This document shows, in pieces, positions 1 to 13,300 of a stretch of DNA of 64,000 nucleotides. Both the position numbers and the translations under genes were made by a program. This stretch comes from Punica granatum. Its lineage: Eukaryota; Streptophyta; Magnoliopsida; Myrtales; Lythraceae. The stretch covers positions 1 to 64,000 of the forward strand of contig NW_022204114.1 of NCBI RefSeq assembly GCF_007655135.1, in the 5' to 3' direction. The notes beneath the pieces were generated by a model, which saw nothing but the letters and a program-made list of their open reading frames with translations, did no database searches and was not told the DNA's origin. Each line of letters opens with the position of its first letter. The stretch's first letter is position 1.

Positions 1-3000
1 GCTACCTCGTTCGTGCCTCTTGCAACTTTCCGGGTCAGCTAACCCGTGCGAGCTTACTTTCCTACACCGCAAGATCGCCGAACCCACCACACTCATGCCT
101 TTTGCGACCATGCCGGGTTTGCTAACCCTTTAGCTTACTTTCCTGCACCGCAAGTTCACCGAGCCACCTCGCTCGTGCCTCTTGCAACCTTGCGGTGTCG
201 GCTAACCCGTTCGAGTTTACTTTCTTAAATCGCAAGTTCGCCGAGCCACCTCGTTCGTGCCTCTTGCAACTTTGCCTTGCCGGTCCGCTAACCCGTGCGA
301 GCTTACTTTCCTACACACCGCAAGTTCGGCGAGCCGCCACCACTCATGCCTGTTGCAACCTTGCCGGGTTTGTTAACCCGTGTTAGCTTACTTTCCTGCA
401 TCGCAAGTTGCCGAGCCACCTCGTTCGTTCCTCTTTGCACCTTGCCGCGGGTCCGCTAAACCGTGCGAGCTTACTTTCCTACACCGCAAGTTCGCCGAGC
501 CACCACACTCATGACTTTTGCAACCTTGCCGGGTTTGCTAACCCTTGTTAGTTTACTTTCCTGCACCGCAAGTTCGCTGAGCCACCTTGCTCGTGCCTCT
601 TCCTACCTTACCGGGTCTACTAACCCGTTCGAGTTTACTTTCTTGGATCGCAAGTTTCCCGAGCCACCTCGTTCGTTCCTCTTGCAACCTTGCCGGGTCC
701 GCTAACCCGTGCGAGCTTACTTTCCTACACCGCAAGTTCGGCGAGCCACCACACTCATGCCTTTTGCAACCTTGCCGGGTTTGCTAACCCGTGTTAGCTT
801 ACTTTCCTGCACCCCAAGTTCGCCGAGCCACCTTGCTCGTGCCTCTTGCAACCCTGCTGGGTCAGCTATCCCGTGAGAGATTACTTTCCTGCACCACAAG
901 TTCGACGAGCAGCCTGGCTCGAGCATCTTGCAACCGTGTTGGGTTTGCTAATTCGTGCGATTTTACTTTCCTGCCTCGCAAGTTCGCCGAGCCACCTCGC
1001 CCGTGCTTCTTGCAACGTTGCCGGGTATGCTAACCCGTGCAAGCTTACTTTCCTGCACCGCAAGTTCGCCGAGCCACCTCGCTCGTGCCTCTTGCAACCT
1101 TGCGGTGTCGGCTAACCCGTTCGAGTTTACTTTCTTGCATCGCAAGTTCGCCGAGCCTCTTACAACTTCGCCGAGCCTCTTGCAAGTTCATTGAGCCACC
1201 ACGCTCGTGCCCCTTGCAACCTTGCCGAGTCTGCTAATCCGTGCGATTTTATTTTCCTGCCTCGCAAATTCGCCGTGCCACCTCGCCCGTGCTTCTTGCA
1301 ACCTTGCCGAGTCTGCAAACCCGTGCGACCTTACTTTCCTACACCGCAAGTTCGCCTAGCCACCTCGCTCGTGCCTCTTGCAACCTTGCCAGGTCTGCTA
1401 ACCCGAGCGAGTTTCATTTCTTGCACTGCAAGTTCGCCGAGCCACCTCGCTCGTGCCTCTTGCAACCTTGCCGGGTCCGCTAACCTGTCCGAGTTTACTT
1501 TCCTACACCGCAAGTTCGCCGAGCCACCACGCTCATGCCTGTTGCAACCTTGCCGGGTTTGCTAACCCGTGTTTGCTTACTTTCCTGCACCGCAAGTTCG
1601 TCGAGCCACATTGCTCGTGCCACTTGCAACCTTGTCGGGTTAGCTATCCCGTGAGAGATTACTTTCCTACAACACAAGTTCGCCGAGCAGCCTCGTTCCT
1701 GCGTCTTGCAACCTTGTCGGGTCTGCTAACCCGTGCGAGCTTACTTTCCTACACCGCAAGTTCGCCTAGCCACCTCGCTCGTGCCTCTTGCAACCTTGCC
1801 AGGTCTGCTAACCCGAGCGAGTTCCATTTCTTGCACCGCAAGTGCGCCGAGCCACCTCGCTCGTGCCTCTTGCAACCTTGCGGGGTCGGCTAACCCGTCC
1901 GAGTTTACTTTCTAGCATCGCAAGTTCGCCGATCCACCTCGTTGGTGCCTCTTGCAACCTTGCCGGGTCCGCTAACCCGTGCGAGCTTACTTTCCTGCAC
2001 CGTAAGTTCGCTGTGCCACCTCGCTCGTGCCTCTTGCAACCTTGCCAGGTCCGCTAACCCGAGCGAGTTTCATTTCTTCCACCGCAAGTTCGCCGAGCCA
2101 CCTCGCTCGTGCCTCTTGCAACCTTGCGGTGTCGGCTAACCCGTTCGAGTTTACTTTCTTGCATCGCAAGTTCGCCGAGCCACCTCGTTCGTGCCTCTTG
2201 CAACTTTGCCGGGTCCGCTAACCCGTGCGAGCTTACTTTCTTACACCGCAAGTTCGCCGAGCCACCGCACTCATGCCTTTTGCAACCATGCCGGGTTTGC
2301 TAACCCGTATTAGCTTACTTTCCCGCACCGCAAGTTCGCCGAGCCACCTCGCTCGTGCCTCTTGCAACCTTGCGGTGTCGGCTAACCCGTTCGAGTTTAC
2401 TTTCTTACATCGCAAGTTCGCCGAGCTACCTCGTTCGTGCCTCTTGCAACTTTGCCGGGTCAGCTAACCCGTGCGAGCTTACTTTCCTACACCGCAAGAT
2501 CGCCGAACCACCACACTCATGCCTTTTGCGACCATGCCGGGTTTGCTAACCCATGTTAGCTTACTTTCCTGCACCGCAAGTTCACCGAGCCACCTCGCTC
2601 GTGCCTCTTGCAACCTTGCGGTGTCGGCTAACCCGTTCGAGTTTACTTTCTTAAATCGCAAGTTCGCCGAGCCACCTCGTTCGTGCCTCTTGCAACTTTG
2701 CCGGGTCCGCTAACCCGTGCGAGCTTACTTTCCTACACCGCAAGTTCGGCGAGCCGCCACACTCATGCCTGTTGCAACCTTGCCGGGTTTGTTAACCCGT
2801 GTTAGCTTACTTTCCTGCATCGCAAGTTCGCCGAGCCACCTCGTTCGTTCCTCTTGCAACCTTGCCGGGTCCGCTAAACCGTGCGAGCTTACTTTCCTAC
2901 ACCGCAAGTTCGCCGAGCCACCACACTCATGACTTTTGCAACCTTGCCGGGTTTGCTAACCCTTGTTAGTTTACTTTCCTGCACCGCAAGTTCGCTGAGC

Positions 3001-3520
3001 CACCTTGCTCGTGCCTCTTCCTACCTTACCGGGTCTACTAACCCGTTCGAGTTTACTTTCTTGGATCGCAAGTTTCCCGAGCCACCTCGTTCGTTCCTCT
3101 TGCAACCTTGCCGGGTCCGCTAACCCGTGCGAGCTTACTTTCCTACACCGCAAGTTCGGCGAGCCACCACACTCATGCCTTTTGCAACCTTGCCGGGTTT
3201 GCTAACCCGTGTTAGCTTACTTTCCTGCACCCCAGTTCGCCGAGCCACCTTGCTCGTGCCTCTTGCAACCCTGCTGGGTCAGCTATCCCGTGAGAGATTA
3301 CTTTCCTGCACCACAAGTTCGACGAGCAGCCTGGCTCGAGCATCTTGCAACCGTGTTGGGTTTGCTAATTCGTGCGATTTTACTTTCCTCCTCCTCCTCC
3401 TTCGCGAGTTCGCCGGCCACCCGCGTGCTTCTTGCAACGTTGCCGGGTATGCTAACCCGTGCAAGCTTACTTTCCTGCACCGCAAGTTCGCCGAGCCACC
3501 TCGCTCGTGCCTCTTGCAAC
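1..3520 (+). repeat. 2.42-kb segmental duplication inside the satellite
   Basis: Positions 1 to about 1,100 recur at about 2,426 to 3,520 (offsets 2,418 to 2,425 bp) with the same private variants, for example the TTCGTTCCTCTTGCAACC and TTGGATCGCAAG monomers at 640-700 and 3,058-3,115. The offset is not a whole number of monomers because truncated monomers are included. The second copy carries a CTC expansion near 3,388 that the first lacks. This is a product of unequal exchange within the array. Confidence 0.85.
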
Positions 3521-6500
3521 CTTGCCAGGTCTGCTAACCCGAGCGAGTTTCATTTCTTGCGCCGCAACTTCGACAAGCCACCTCGCTCGTGCCTCTTGCA
3601 ACCTTGCGGGGTCGGCTAACCCGTTCGAGTTTACTTTCTTGCATCGCAAGTTCGCCGAGCCACCTCGTTGGTGCCTTTTGCAACCTTGCCGGGTCCGCTA
3701 TCCCGTGCGAGCTTACTTTCCAACACCGCAAGTTCACTGAGCCACCACACTCATGCCTCTTGCAACCTTGCCGGGCTTGCTAACCCGTGTTAGCTTACTT
3801 TCCTGCACCGCAAGTTCGCCGAGCCACCGTGCTCGTGCCTCTTGCAACCTGGACGGGTCAGCTATCCCGTGAGAGATTACTTTCCTGCACCACCAAATCA
3901 CCGAGCAGCCTCGCTCGTGCGTCTTGCAACCTTGTCGGGTCTGCTAACCCGTGCGAGCTTACTTTACTGCACCGCAAGTTTGCCGAGCCATCTCGCTCGT
4001 GCCTCTTGCAACCTTGCCAAGTCTGCTAACCCGAGCGAGTTCCACTTCTTGCACCGCAAGTTCGCCGGGCCACCTCGCTCGTGCCTCTTCCTACCTTGCG
4101 GGGTCGGCTAACCAGTTCGAGTTTACTTTCTTGCATCGCAAGTTCGCCGAGCCACCTCGTTCGTGCCTCTTGCAACCTTGCCGGGTCTGCTAACCCGAGC
4201 GAGTTTCATTTCCTGCACCGCAAGTTCGCCGAGCCACCTCGCTCGTGCCTCTTGCAACCTTGCGGGGTCGGCTACCCGTTCGAGTTTACTTTCTTGCATC
4301 GCAAGTTCGCCGAGCCACCTCGTTCGTGCCTCTTGCAACCTTGCCGGGTCCGCTAACCCGTCCGAGCTTACTTTCCTACCCCGCAAGTTCGCCGAGCCAC
4401 CACACTCATGCTTTTTGCAACCTTGTCGGGTTTGTCAATCCGTGTTAGCTTACTTTCCTGCACCGCAAGTTCGCCGAGCCACCTTGCGCGTGCCTCTTCC
4501 AACCTTGCCGGGTCAGCTATCCCGTGAGAGATTGCTTTCCTGCACCACAAGTTCGCCGAGCAGCCTCGCTCATGCATCTTGCAACCTTGTCGGGTCTGCA
4601 AACCCGTGCGAGCTTACTTTCCTGCACCGCAAGTTCGCCGAGCCACATCGCTCGTGCCTCTTGCAACCTTGCCAGGTCTGCTAACCCGTGCGAGCTTACT
4701 TTCCTGCACCGCAAGTTCATTGAGCCTCCACGCTCGTACTCCCTGCAACCTCGCCGAGTCTGCTAATTCGTGCGATTTTACTTTCCTGCCTAGCAAGTTC
4801 GCCGAGGCACCACGCCCGTACTTCTTGCAACCTTACCAGGTCTGCTAACCCGTGCGAGCTTACTTTCCTACACCGCAAGTTCGCCTAGCCACCTCGCTCG
4901 TGCCTCTTGCAACCTTGCCAGGTCTGCTAACCCGAGCGAGTTTCATTTCTTGTACTGCAAGTTCGCCGAGCCACCTCGCTCGTGCCTCTTGCAACCTTGC
5001 CGGGTCCGCTAACCCGTGCGAGTTTACATTCCTACACCGCAAGTTCGCCGAGCCACCACGCTCATGCCAGTTGCAACCTTGCCGGGTTTGCTAACCCGTG
5101 TTAGCTTACTTTCCTGCACCGCAAGTTCACCGAGCCACCTTGCTCGTGCCTCTTGTAACCCTGCTGGGTCAGCTATCCCGTGAGAGATTACTTTCCTGCA
5201 CCACAAGTTCGACGAGCAGCCTGGCTCGAGCGTCTTGCAACCGTGTTGGGTTTGCTAACTCGTGCGAGCATACTTTCCTGCACCGCAAGTTCGCCGAGCC
5301 ACATTGCTCGTGCCTCTTGCAACCTTGTCAGGTTAGATATCCCGTGAGAGATTACTTTCCTACGCCGCAAGTTCGCCGGGCCACCTCGCTCGTGCCTCTT
5401 CCTACCTTGCGGGGTCGGCTAACCAGTTCGAGTTTACTTTCTTGCATCGCAAGTTCGCCGAGCCACCTCGTTCGTGCCTCTTGCAACCTTGCCGGGTCTG
5501 CTAACCCGAGCGAGTTTCATTTCCTGCACCGCAAGTTCGCCGAGCCACCTCGCTCGTGCCTCTTGCAACCTTGCGGGGTCGGCTACCCGTTCGAGTTCAC
5601 TTTCTTGCATCGCAAGTTCGCCGAGCCACCTCGTTCGTGCCTCTTGCAACCTTGTCGGGTCTGCTAACCCGTGCGAGCTTACTTTCCTACACCGCAAGTT
5701 CGCCGAGCCACCACGCTCATGCCTGTTGCAACCTTGCCGGGTTTGCTAACCCGTGTTAGCTTTCTTTCCTACACCGCAAGTTCACCGAGCCACCTTGCTC
5801 GTGCCTCTTGCAACCCTGCTGGGTCAGCTATCCCGTGAGAGATTACTTTCCTGCACCACAAGTTCGACCAGCAGCCTGGCTCGAGCGTCTTGCAACCGTG
5901 TTGGGTTTGCTAACTCGTGCGAGCTTACTTTCCTGCACCGCAAGTTCGCCGAGCCACCTCACTCGTGCCGCTTGCAACCTTGCCAGGTCTGCTAACCGGT
6001 GCGAGCTTACATTCCTGCACCGCAAGTTCATTGAGCCTCCACGCTCGTACTCCTTGCAACCTTGCCGAGTCTGCTAATTCGTGCGATTTTACTTTCCTGC
6101 CTCGCAAGTTCGCCGAGCCACCTCGCTCGTGCCTCTTGCAACCTTGCCAGGTCTGCTAACCCGAGCGAGTTTCATTTCTTGCGCCGCAACTTCGACGAGC
6201 CACCTCGCTCGTGCCTGTTGCAACCTTGCCGGGTTTGCTAACTCGTGTTAGCTTACTTTCCTGCACCGTAAGTTCGTCGAGCCACCTCGCTCGTGCCTCT
6301 TCCTACCTTGCCGGGTCTACTAACCCGTACGAGCTTACTTTCCTGCATCGCAAGTTCGTAGAGCTACCACGCTCGTGCCTCTTGCAACCTTGCCCGATCT
6401 GCTAACCCGAGCGAGTTTCATTTCCTGCACCGCAAATTCGCGGAGCCACCTCGCTCGTGCCTCTTGCAACCTTGCCAGGTCTGCTAACCCGAGCGAGTTT

Positions 6501-6899
6501 CATTTCTTGCACCGCAAGATCGCCGAGCCACCTCGCCCGTGCCTCTTGCAACCTTGCGGTGTCGGCTAACCCGTTCGAGTTTACTTTCTTGCATCGCAAG
6601 TTCGCCGAGCCTCTTGCAACTTCGCCGAGCCTCTTGCAAGTTCATTGAGCCACCACGCTCGTGCCCCTTGCAACCTTGCCGAGTCTGCTAATCCGTGCGA
6701 TTTTTTTTCCTCCTCCTCGCAAATTCGCCGTGCCACCTCGCCCGTGCTTCTTGCAACCATGCCGAGTCTGCAAACCCGTGCGACCTTACTTTCCTGCACC
6801 GCAAGTTCGCCTAACCACCTCGCTCGTGCCTCTTGCAACCTTGCCAGGTCTGCTAACCCGAGCGAGTTTCATTTCTTGCACCGCAAGTTCGCCGAGCCA

Positions 6900-9000
6900 C
6901 CTCGCTTGTGCCTCTTGCAACCTTGCGGGGTCGGCTAACCCGTTCGAGTTTACTTTCTTGCATCGCAAGTTCGCCGAGCCACCTCGCTCGTGCCACTTGT
7001 CACCTTGCCGGGTCCGCTAACCCATGCGAGCTAACTTTCCTACACCGCAAGTTCGCCGAGCCACCACGCTCATGCCTTTTGCAACCTTGTCGGGTTTGCG
7101 AACCCGTGTTAGCTTAGTTTTCTGCACCGCGAATTCGCCGAGCCACCTGGCTCGTGCCTCTTGCAACCTTGCCGGGTCAGCTATCCCGTGAGAGATTACT
7201 TTCCTGCACCACAAGTTCATTGAGCCGCCACGCTCGTGGCTCTTGCAACCTTGTTGGGTCTACTAACCCGTGCGAGCTTACTTTCTTGCACCGCAAGTTA
7301 TTCGAACTACCTCGTTCGTGCCTTTTGCAAACTTGCCGGGTCTGCTAACCCGTGCGAGTTTACTTTCCTGCACCGCAAGTTCTCCGAACCACCTCGCTCG
7401 TGCCTCCTGCAACCTTGCTAGGTCTACTAACACGTGCGAGGTTACTTTCCTGAACCGCAAGTTCGCCGAGCCACCTCGCTCGTGCCCCTTGCAACCTTGC
7501 CGGGTCTGCTAACCCCTGTGAGCTTACTTTCCTGCACCGCAAGTTCGCCGAGCCACCTCGCTCGTGCCGCTTGCAACCTTGCCCGGTCTGCTAAACCGTG
7601 CGAGCTTACTATCCTGCACCGCAAGTTCATTGAGCCACCACGCTCGTGCCCCTTGCAACCTTGCCGAGTCTGCTAATAGGTGCGATTTTACTTTCTTGCC
7701 TTGCAAGTTCGCCGAGCCACCTCGCTCGTGCCTCTTGCAACCTTGCCAGGTCTGCTAACCCGAGCAAGTTTCATTTCTTGCACTGCAAGTTCGCCGAGCC
7801 ACCTTGCTCGTGCCTCTTGAACCTTGCAGGGTCGGCTAAACCGTTCGAGTTTACTTTCTTGCATCGCAAGTTCGTCGAGCCACTTCGCTCGTGTCTCTTG
7901 CAACCTTGCCGGTCCACTAACCCGTGCGAGCTTACTTACCTACACCGCAAGTTCGCCGAGCCACCACGCTCATGCCTGTTGCAACCTTGCCGGGTTTGCT
8001 AACCCGTGTTAGCCTACTTTCCTGCACCGCGATTTCGCCGAGCCACCTCGCTCGTGCCTCTTCCTCCCTTGCTGGGTCTACTAACCGGTACGAGCTTACT
8101 TTCCTGCACCGCAAGTTCATAGAGCCACCACGCTCGTGCCCCTTGCAACCTTGCCAGGTCTGCTAATCTGAGCGAGTTTCATTTCTTGCACCGCAAGTTC
8201 GCCGAGCCACCTCGCTCGTGCCTCTTGCAACCTTGCGGGGTCGGCTAACCCGTTCGAGTTTACTTTCTTGCATCGCAAGTTCGCCGAGCCACCTCGCTCG
8301 TGCCACTTGTCACCTTGCCGGGTCCGCTAACCCGTGCGAGCTAACTTTCCTACACCGCAAGTTCGCCGAGCCACCACGCTCATGCCTTTTGCAACCTTGT
8401 CGGGTTTGCGAACCCGTGTTAGCTTAGTTTTCTGCACCGCGAATTCGTCGAGCCCCCTGGCTCGTGCCTCTTGCAACCTTGCCGGGTCAGCTATCCCGTG
8501 AGAGATTACTTTCCTGCACCACAAGTTCATTGAGCCACCACGCTCGTGGCTCTTGCAACCTTGTCGGGTCTACTAACCCGTGCGAGCTTACTTTCTTGCA
8601 CCGCAAGTTCTTCGAACTACCTCGTTCGTGCCTTTTGCAAACTTGCCGGGTCTGCTAACCCGTGCGAGTTTACTTTCCTGCACCGCAAGTTCTCCGAACC
8701 ACCTCGCTCGTGCCTCCTGCAACCTTGCTAGGTCTGCTAACCCGTGCGAGTTTACTTTCCTGAACCGCAAGTTCGCCGAGCCACCTCGCTCGTGCCCCTT
8801 GCAACCTTGCCGGGTCTGCTAACCCCTGCGAACTTACTTTCCTGCACCGCAAGTTCGCCGAGCCACCTCGCTCGTGCCGCTTGCAACCTTGCCCGGTCTG
8901 CTAACCCGTGCGAGCTTACTATCCTGCACCGCAAGTTCATTGAGCCACCACGCTCGTGCCCCTTGCAACCTTGCCGAGTCTGCTAACCCGAGCGAGTTTC
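6900..9000 (+). repeat. 16-monomer higher-order repeat pair (about 1.31 kb)
   Basis: Marker monomers recur at an offset of 1,310 bp (16 x 82 minus 2). Examples are the GTTAGCTTAGTTTTCTGCACC monomers near 7,107 and 8,417 and the TTCCTGAACCGCAAG monomers near 7,449 and 8,759. Identity between copies is visibly higher than between neighbouring monomers. From about 7,800 the spacing to the next homologous block becomes 1,228 bp, which is 15 monomers, so one monomer was lost. Confidence 0.8.
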
Positions 9001-10379
9001 ATTTCTTGCACTGCAAGTTCGCCGAGCCACCTTGCTCGTGCCTCTTGAACCTTGCGGGGTCGGCTAAACCGTTCGAGTTTACTTTCTTGCATCGCAAGTT
9101 CGTCGAGCCACCTCGCTCGTGCCTCTTGCAACCTTGCCGGTCCACTAACCCGTGCGAGCTTACTTACCTACACCGCAAGTTCGCCGAGCCACCACGCTCA
9201 TGCCTGTTGCAACCTTGCCGGGATTGCTAACCCGTGTTAGCCTACTTTCCTGCACCGCAATTTCGCCGAGCCACCTCGCTCGTGCCTCTTCCTCCCTTGC
9301 TGGGTCTACTAACCTGTACGAGCTTACTTTCCTGCACCGCAAGTTCGTAGAGCCACCACGCTCGTGCCTCTTGCAACCTTGCTAGGTCTGCTAATCTGAG
9401 CGAGTTTCATTTCTTGCACCGCAAGTTCGCCGAGCCACCTCGCTCGTGCCTCTTGCAACCTTGCGGGGTCGGCTAACCCGTTCGAGTTTACTTTCTTGCA
9501 TCGAAAGTTCGCCGAGCCACCTCGTTCGTGCCTCTTGCAACCTTGCGGGGTCGGCTAACCCGTTCGAGTTTACTTTCTTGCATCGCAAGTTCGCCGAGCC
9601 GCCTCGTTCGTTCCTCTTGCAACCTTGCCGGGTCCGCTAACCCGTGCAAGCTTACTTTCCTACACCGCAAGTTCGCCGAGCCACCACACTCAAGCCTTTG
9701 GCAATTATGCCGGGTTTGCTAACCCGTGTTAGCCAACTTTCCTGCACTGCAAGTTTGCCGAGCCACCTCGCTCGTGCCTCTTGCAACCTTGCGGGGTCGG
9801 CTAACCCGTTCGAGTTTACTTTCTTGCATCGCAAGTTCGCCGAGCCACCTCGTTCGTGCCTCTTGCAACCTTGCCGGGTCCGCTAACCCGTGCGAGCTTA
9901 CTTTCCTACACCGCAAGTTCGCCGTGCCACCACGCACATGCCTGTTGCAACCTTGCCGGGTTTGCTAACTCGTGTTAGCTTACTTTCCTGCACCGTAAGT
10001 TCGTTGAGCCACCTCGCTCGTGCCTCTTCCTACCTTGCCGGGTCTACTAACCCGTACGAGCTTACTTTCCTGCATCGCAAGTTCGTTGAGCTACCACGCT
10101 CGTGCCTCTTGCAACCTTGCCAGATCTGCTAACCCGAGCGAGTTTCATTTCCTGCACCGCAAGTTCGCGGAGCCACCTCGCTCGTGCCTCTTGCAACCTT
10201 GCCAGGTCTGCTAATCCGAGCGAGTTTCATTTCTTGCACTGCAAGTTCGCCGAGCCACCTCGCTCGTGCCTCTTGAACCTTGCGGGGTCGGCTAAACCGT
10301 TCGAGTTTACTTTCTTGCATCGCAAGTTCGTCGAGCCACCTCGCTCGTGCCTCTTGCAACCTTGCCGGTCCACTAACCC

Positions 10380-13300
10380 GTGCGAGCTTACTTACCTACA
10401 CTGCAAGTTCGCCGAGCCACCACGCTCATGCCTGTTGCAACCTTGCCGGGTTTGCTGACCCGTGTGAGCCTACTTTCCTGCACCGCAATTTCGCCGAGCC
10501 ACCTCGCTCGTGCCTCTTCCTCCCTTGCTGGGTCTACTAACCCGTACGAGCTTACTTTCCTGCACCGCAAGTTCGTAGAGCCACCACGCTCGTGCCTCTT
10601 GCAACCTTGCCAGGTCTGCTAATCTGAGCGAGTTTCTTGCACCACAAGTTCGCCGAGCCACCTCGCTCGTGCCTCTTGCAACCTTGCGGGGTCGGCTAAC
10701 CCGTTCGAGTTTACTTTCTTGCATCGAAAGTTCGCCGATCCACCTCGTTCGTGCCTCTTGCAACCTTGCGGGGTCGGCTAACCCGTTCGAGTTTACTTTC
10801 TTGCATCGCAAGTTCGCCGAGCCGCCTCGTTCGTTCCTCTTGCAACCTTGCCGGGTCCGCTAACCCGTGCGAGCTTACTTTCCTACACCGCAAGTTCGCC
10901 GAGCCACCACACTCATGCCTTTTGCAACTATGCCGGGTTTGCTAACCCGTGTTAGCCTACTTTCCTGCACCGCAAGTTTGCCGAGCCACCTCGCTTGTGC
11001 CTCTTGCAACCTTGCAGGGTCGGCTAACCCGTTCGAGTTTACTTTCTTGCATCGCAAGTTCGCCGAGCCACCTCGTTCGTGCCTCTTGCAACCTTGCCGG
11101 GTCCGCTAACCCGTGCGAGCTTACTTTCCTACACCGCAAGTTCGCCGAGCCACCACACTCAAGCCTTTGGCAACTATGCCGGGTTTGCTAACCCGTGTTA
11201 GCCAACTTTCCTGCACCGCAAGTTTGCCGAGCCACCTCGCTCGTGCCTCTAGCAACCTTGCGGGGTCGGCTAACCCGTTCGAGTTTACTTTCTTGCATCG
11301 CAAGTTCGCCGAGCCACCTCGTTCGTGCCTCTTGCAACCTTGCCGGGTCCGCTAACCCGTGCGATCTTACTTTCCTACACTGCAAGTTCGCCGTGCCACC
11401 ACGCTCATGCCTGTTGCAACCTTGCCGGGTTTGCTAACTCGTGTTAGCTTACTTTCCTGCACCGTAAGTTCGTCGAGCCACCTCGCTCGTGCCTCTTCTA
11501 CCTTGCCGGGTCTACTAACCCGTACGAGCTTACTTTCCTGCATCGCAAGTTCGTTGAGCTACCACGCTCGTGCCTCTTGCAAACTTGCCAGATCTGCTAA
11601 CCCGAGCAAGTTTCATTTCCTGCACCGCAAGTTCGCGGAGCCACCCTCGCTCGTGCCTCTTGCAACCTTGCCAGGTCTGCTAACCCGAGCGAGTTTCATT
11701 TCTTGCACTGCAAGTTCGCCGAGCCACCTCGCTCGTGCCTCTTGAACCTTGCGGGGTCGGCTAAACCGTTCGAGTTTACTTTCTTGCATCGCAAGTTCGT
11801 CGAGCCACCTCGCTCGTGCCTCTTGCAACCTTGCCGGTCCACTAACCCGTGCGAGCTTACTTACCTACACTGCAAGTTCGCCGAGCCACCACGCTCTTGC
11901 CTGTTGCAACCTTGCCGGGTTTGCTGACCCGTGTTAGCCTACTTTCCTGCACCGCAATTTCGCCGAGCCACCTCGCTCGTGCCTCTTCCTCCCTTGCTGG
12001 GTCTACTAACCCGTACGAGCTTACTTTCCTGCACCGCAAGTTCGTAGAGCCACCACGCTCGTGCCTCTTGCACTTGCAACTTGCCAGGTCTGCTAATCTG
12101 AGCGAGTTTCATTTCTTGCACCGCAAGTTCGCCGAGCCACAACGCTCGTGCCTCTTGCAACCTTGCGGGGTCGGCTAACCCGTTCGAGTTTACTTTCTTG
12201 CATCGAAAGTTCGCCGAGCCACCTCGCTCGTGCCTCTTGCAACCTTGCGGGGTCGGCTAACCCGTTCGAGTTTACTTTCTTGCATCGCAAGTTCGCCGAG
12301 CCGCCTCGTTCGTTCCTCTTGCAACCTTGCCGGGTCCGCTAACCCGTTCGAGCTTACTTTCCTACACCGCAAGTTCGCCGAGCCACCACACTCATGCCTT
12401 TTGCAACTATGCCGGGTTTGCTAACCCGTGTTAGCATACTTTCCTGCACCGCAAGTTTGCCGAGCCACCTCGCTCGTGCCTCTTGCAACCTTGCGGGGTC
12501 GGCTAACCCGTTCGAGTTTACTTTCTTGCATCGCAAGTTCGCCGCCGAGCCACCTCGTTCGTGCCTCTTGCAACCTTGCCGGGTCCGCTAACCCGTGCGA
12601 GCTTACTTTCCTACACCGCAAGTTCGCCGAGCCACCACACTCAAGGCTTTGGCAACTATGCCGGGTTTGCTAACCCATGTTAGCCTACTTTCCTGCACCG
12701 CAAGTTTGCCGAGCCACCTCGCTCGTGCCTCTTGCAACCTTGCGGGGTCGGCTAACCCGTTCAAATTTACTTTCTTATTCGCATCGTTTCGCCGAGCCAC
12801 CTCGTTCGTGCCTCTTGCAACCTTGCCGGGTCCGCTAACCCGTGCGATCTTACTTTCCTACACTGCAAGTTCGCCGTGCCACCACGCTCATGCCTGTTGC
12901 AACCTTGCCGGGTTTGCTAACTCGTGTTAACTTACTTTCCTGCACCGTAAGTTCGTCGAGCCACCTCGCTCGTGCCTCTTCCTACCTTGCCGGGTCTACT
13001 AACCCGTACGAGCTTACTTTCCTGCATCGCAAGTTCGTTGAGCTACCGCTCGTGCCTCTTGCAAACTTGCCAGATCTGCTAACCCGAGCAAGTTTCATTT
13101 CCTGCACCGCAAGTTCGCGGAGCCACCTCGCTCGTGCCTCTTGCAACCTTGCCAGGTCTGCTAACCCGAGCGAGTTTCATTTCTTGCACTGCAAGTTCGC
13201 CGAGCCACCTCGCTCGTGCCTCTTGAACCTTGCGGGGTCGGCTAAACCGTTCGAGTTTACTTTCTTGCATCGCAAGTTCGTCGAGCCACCTCGCTCGTGC

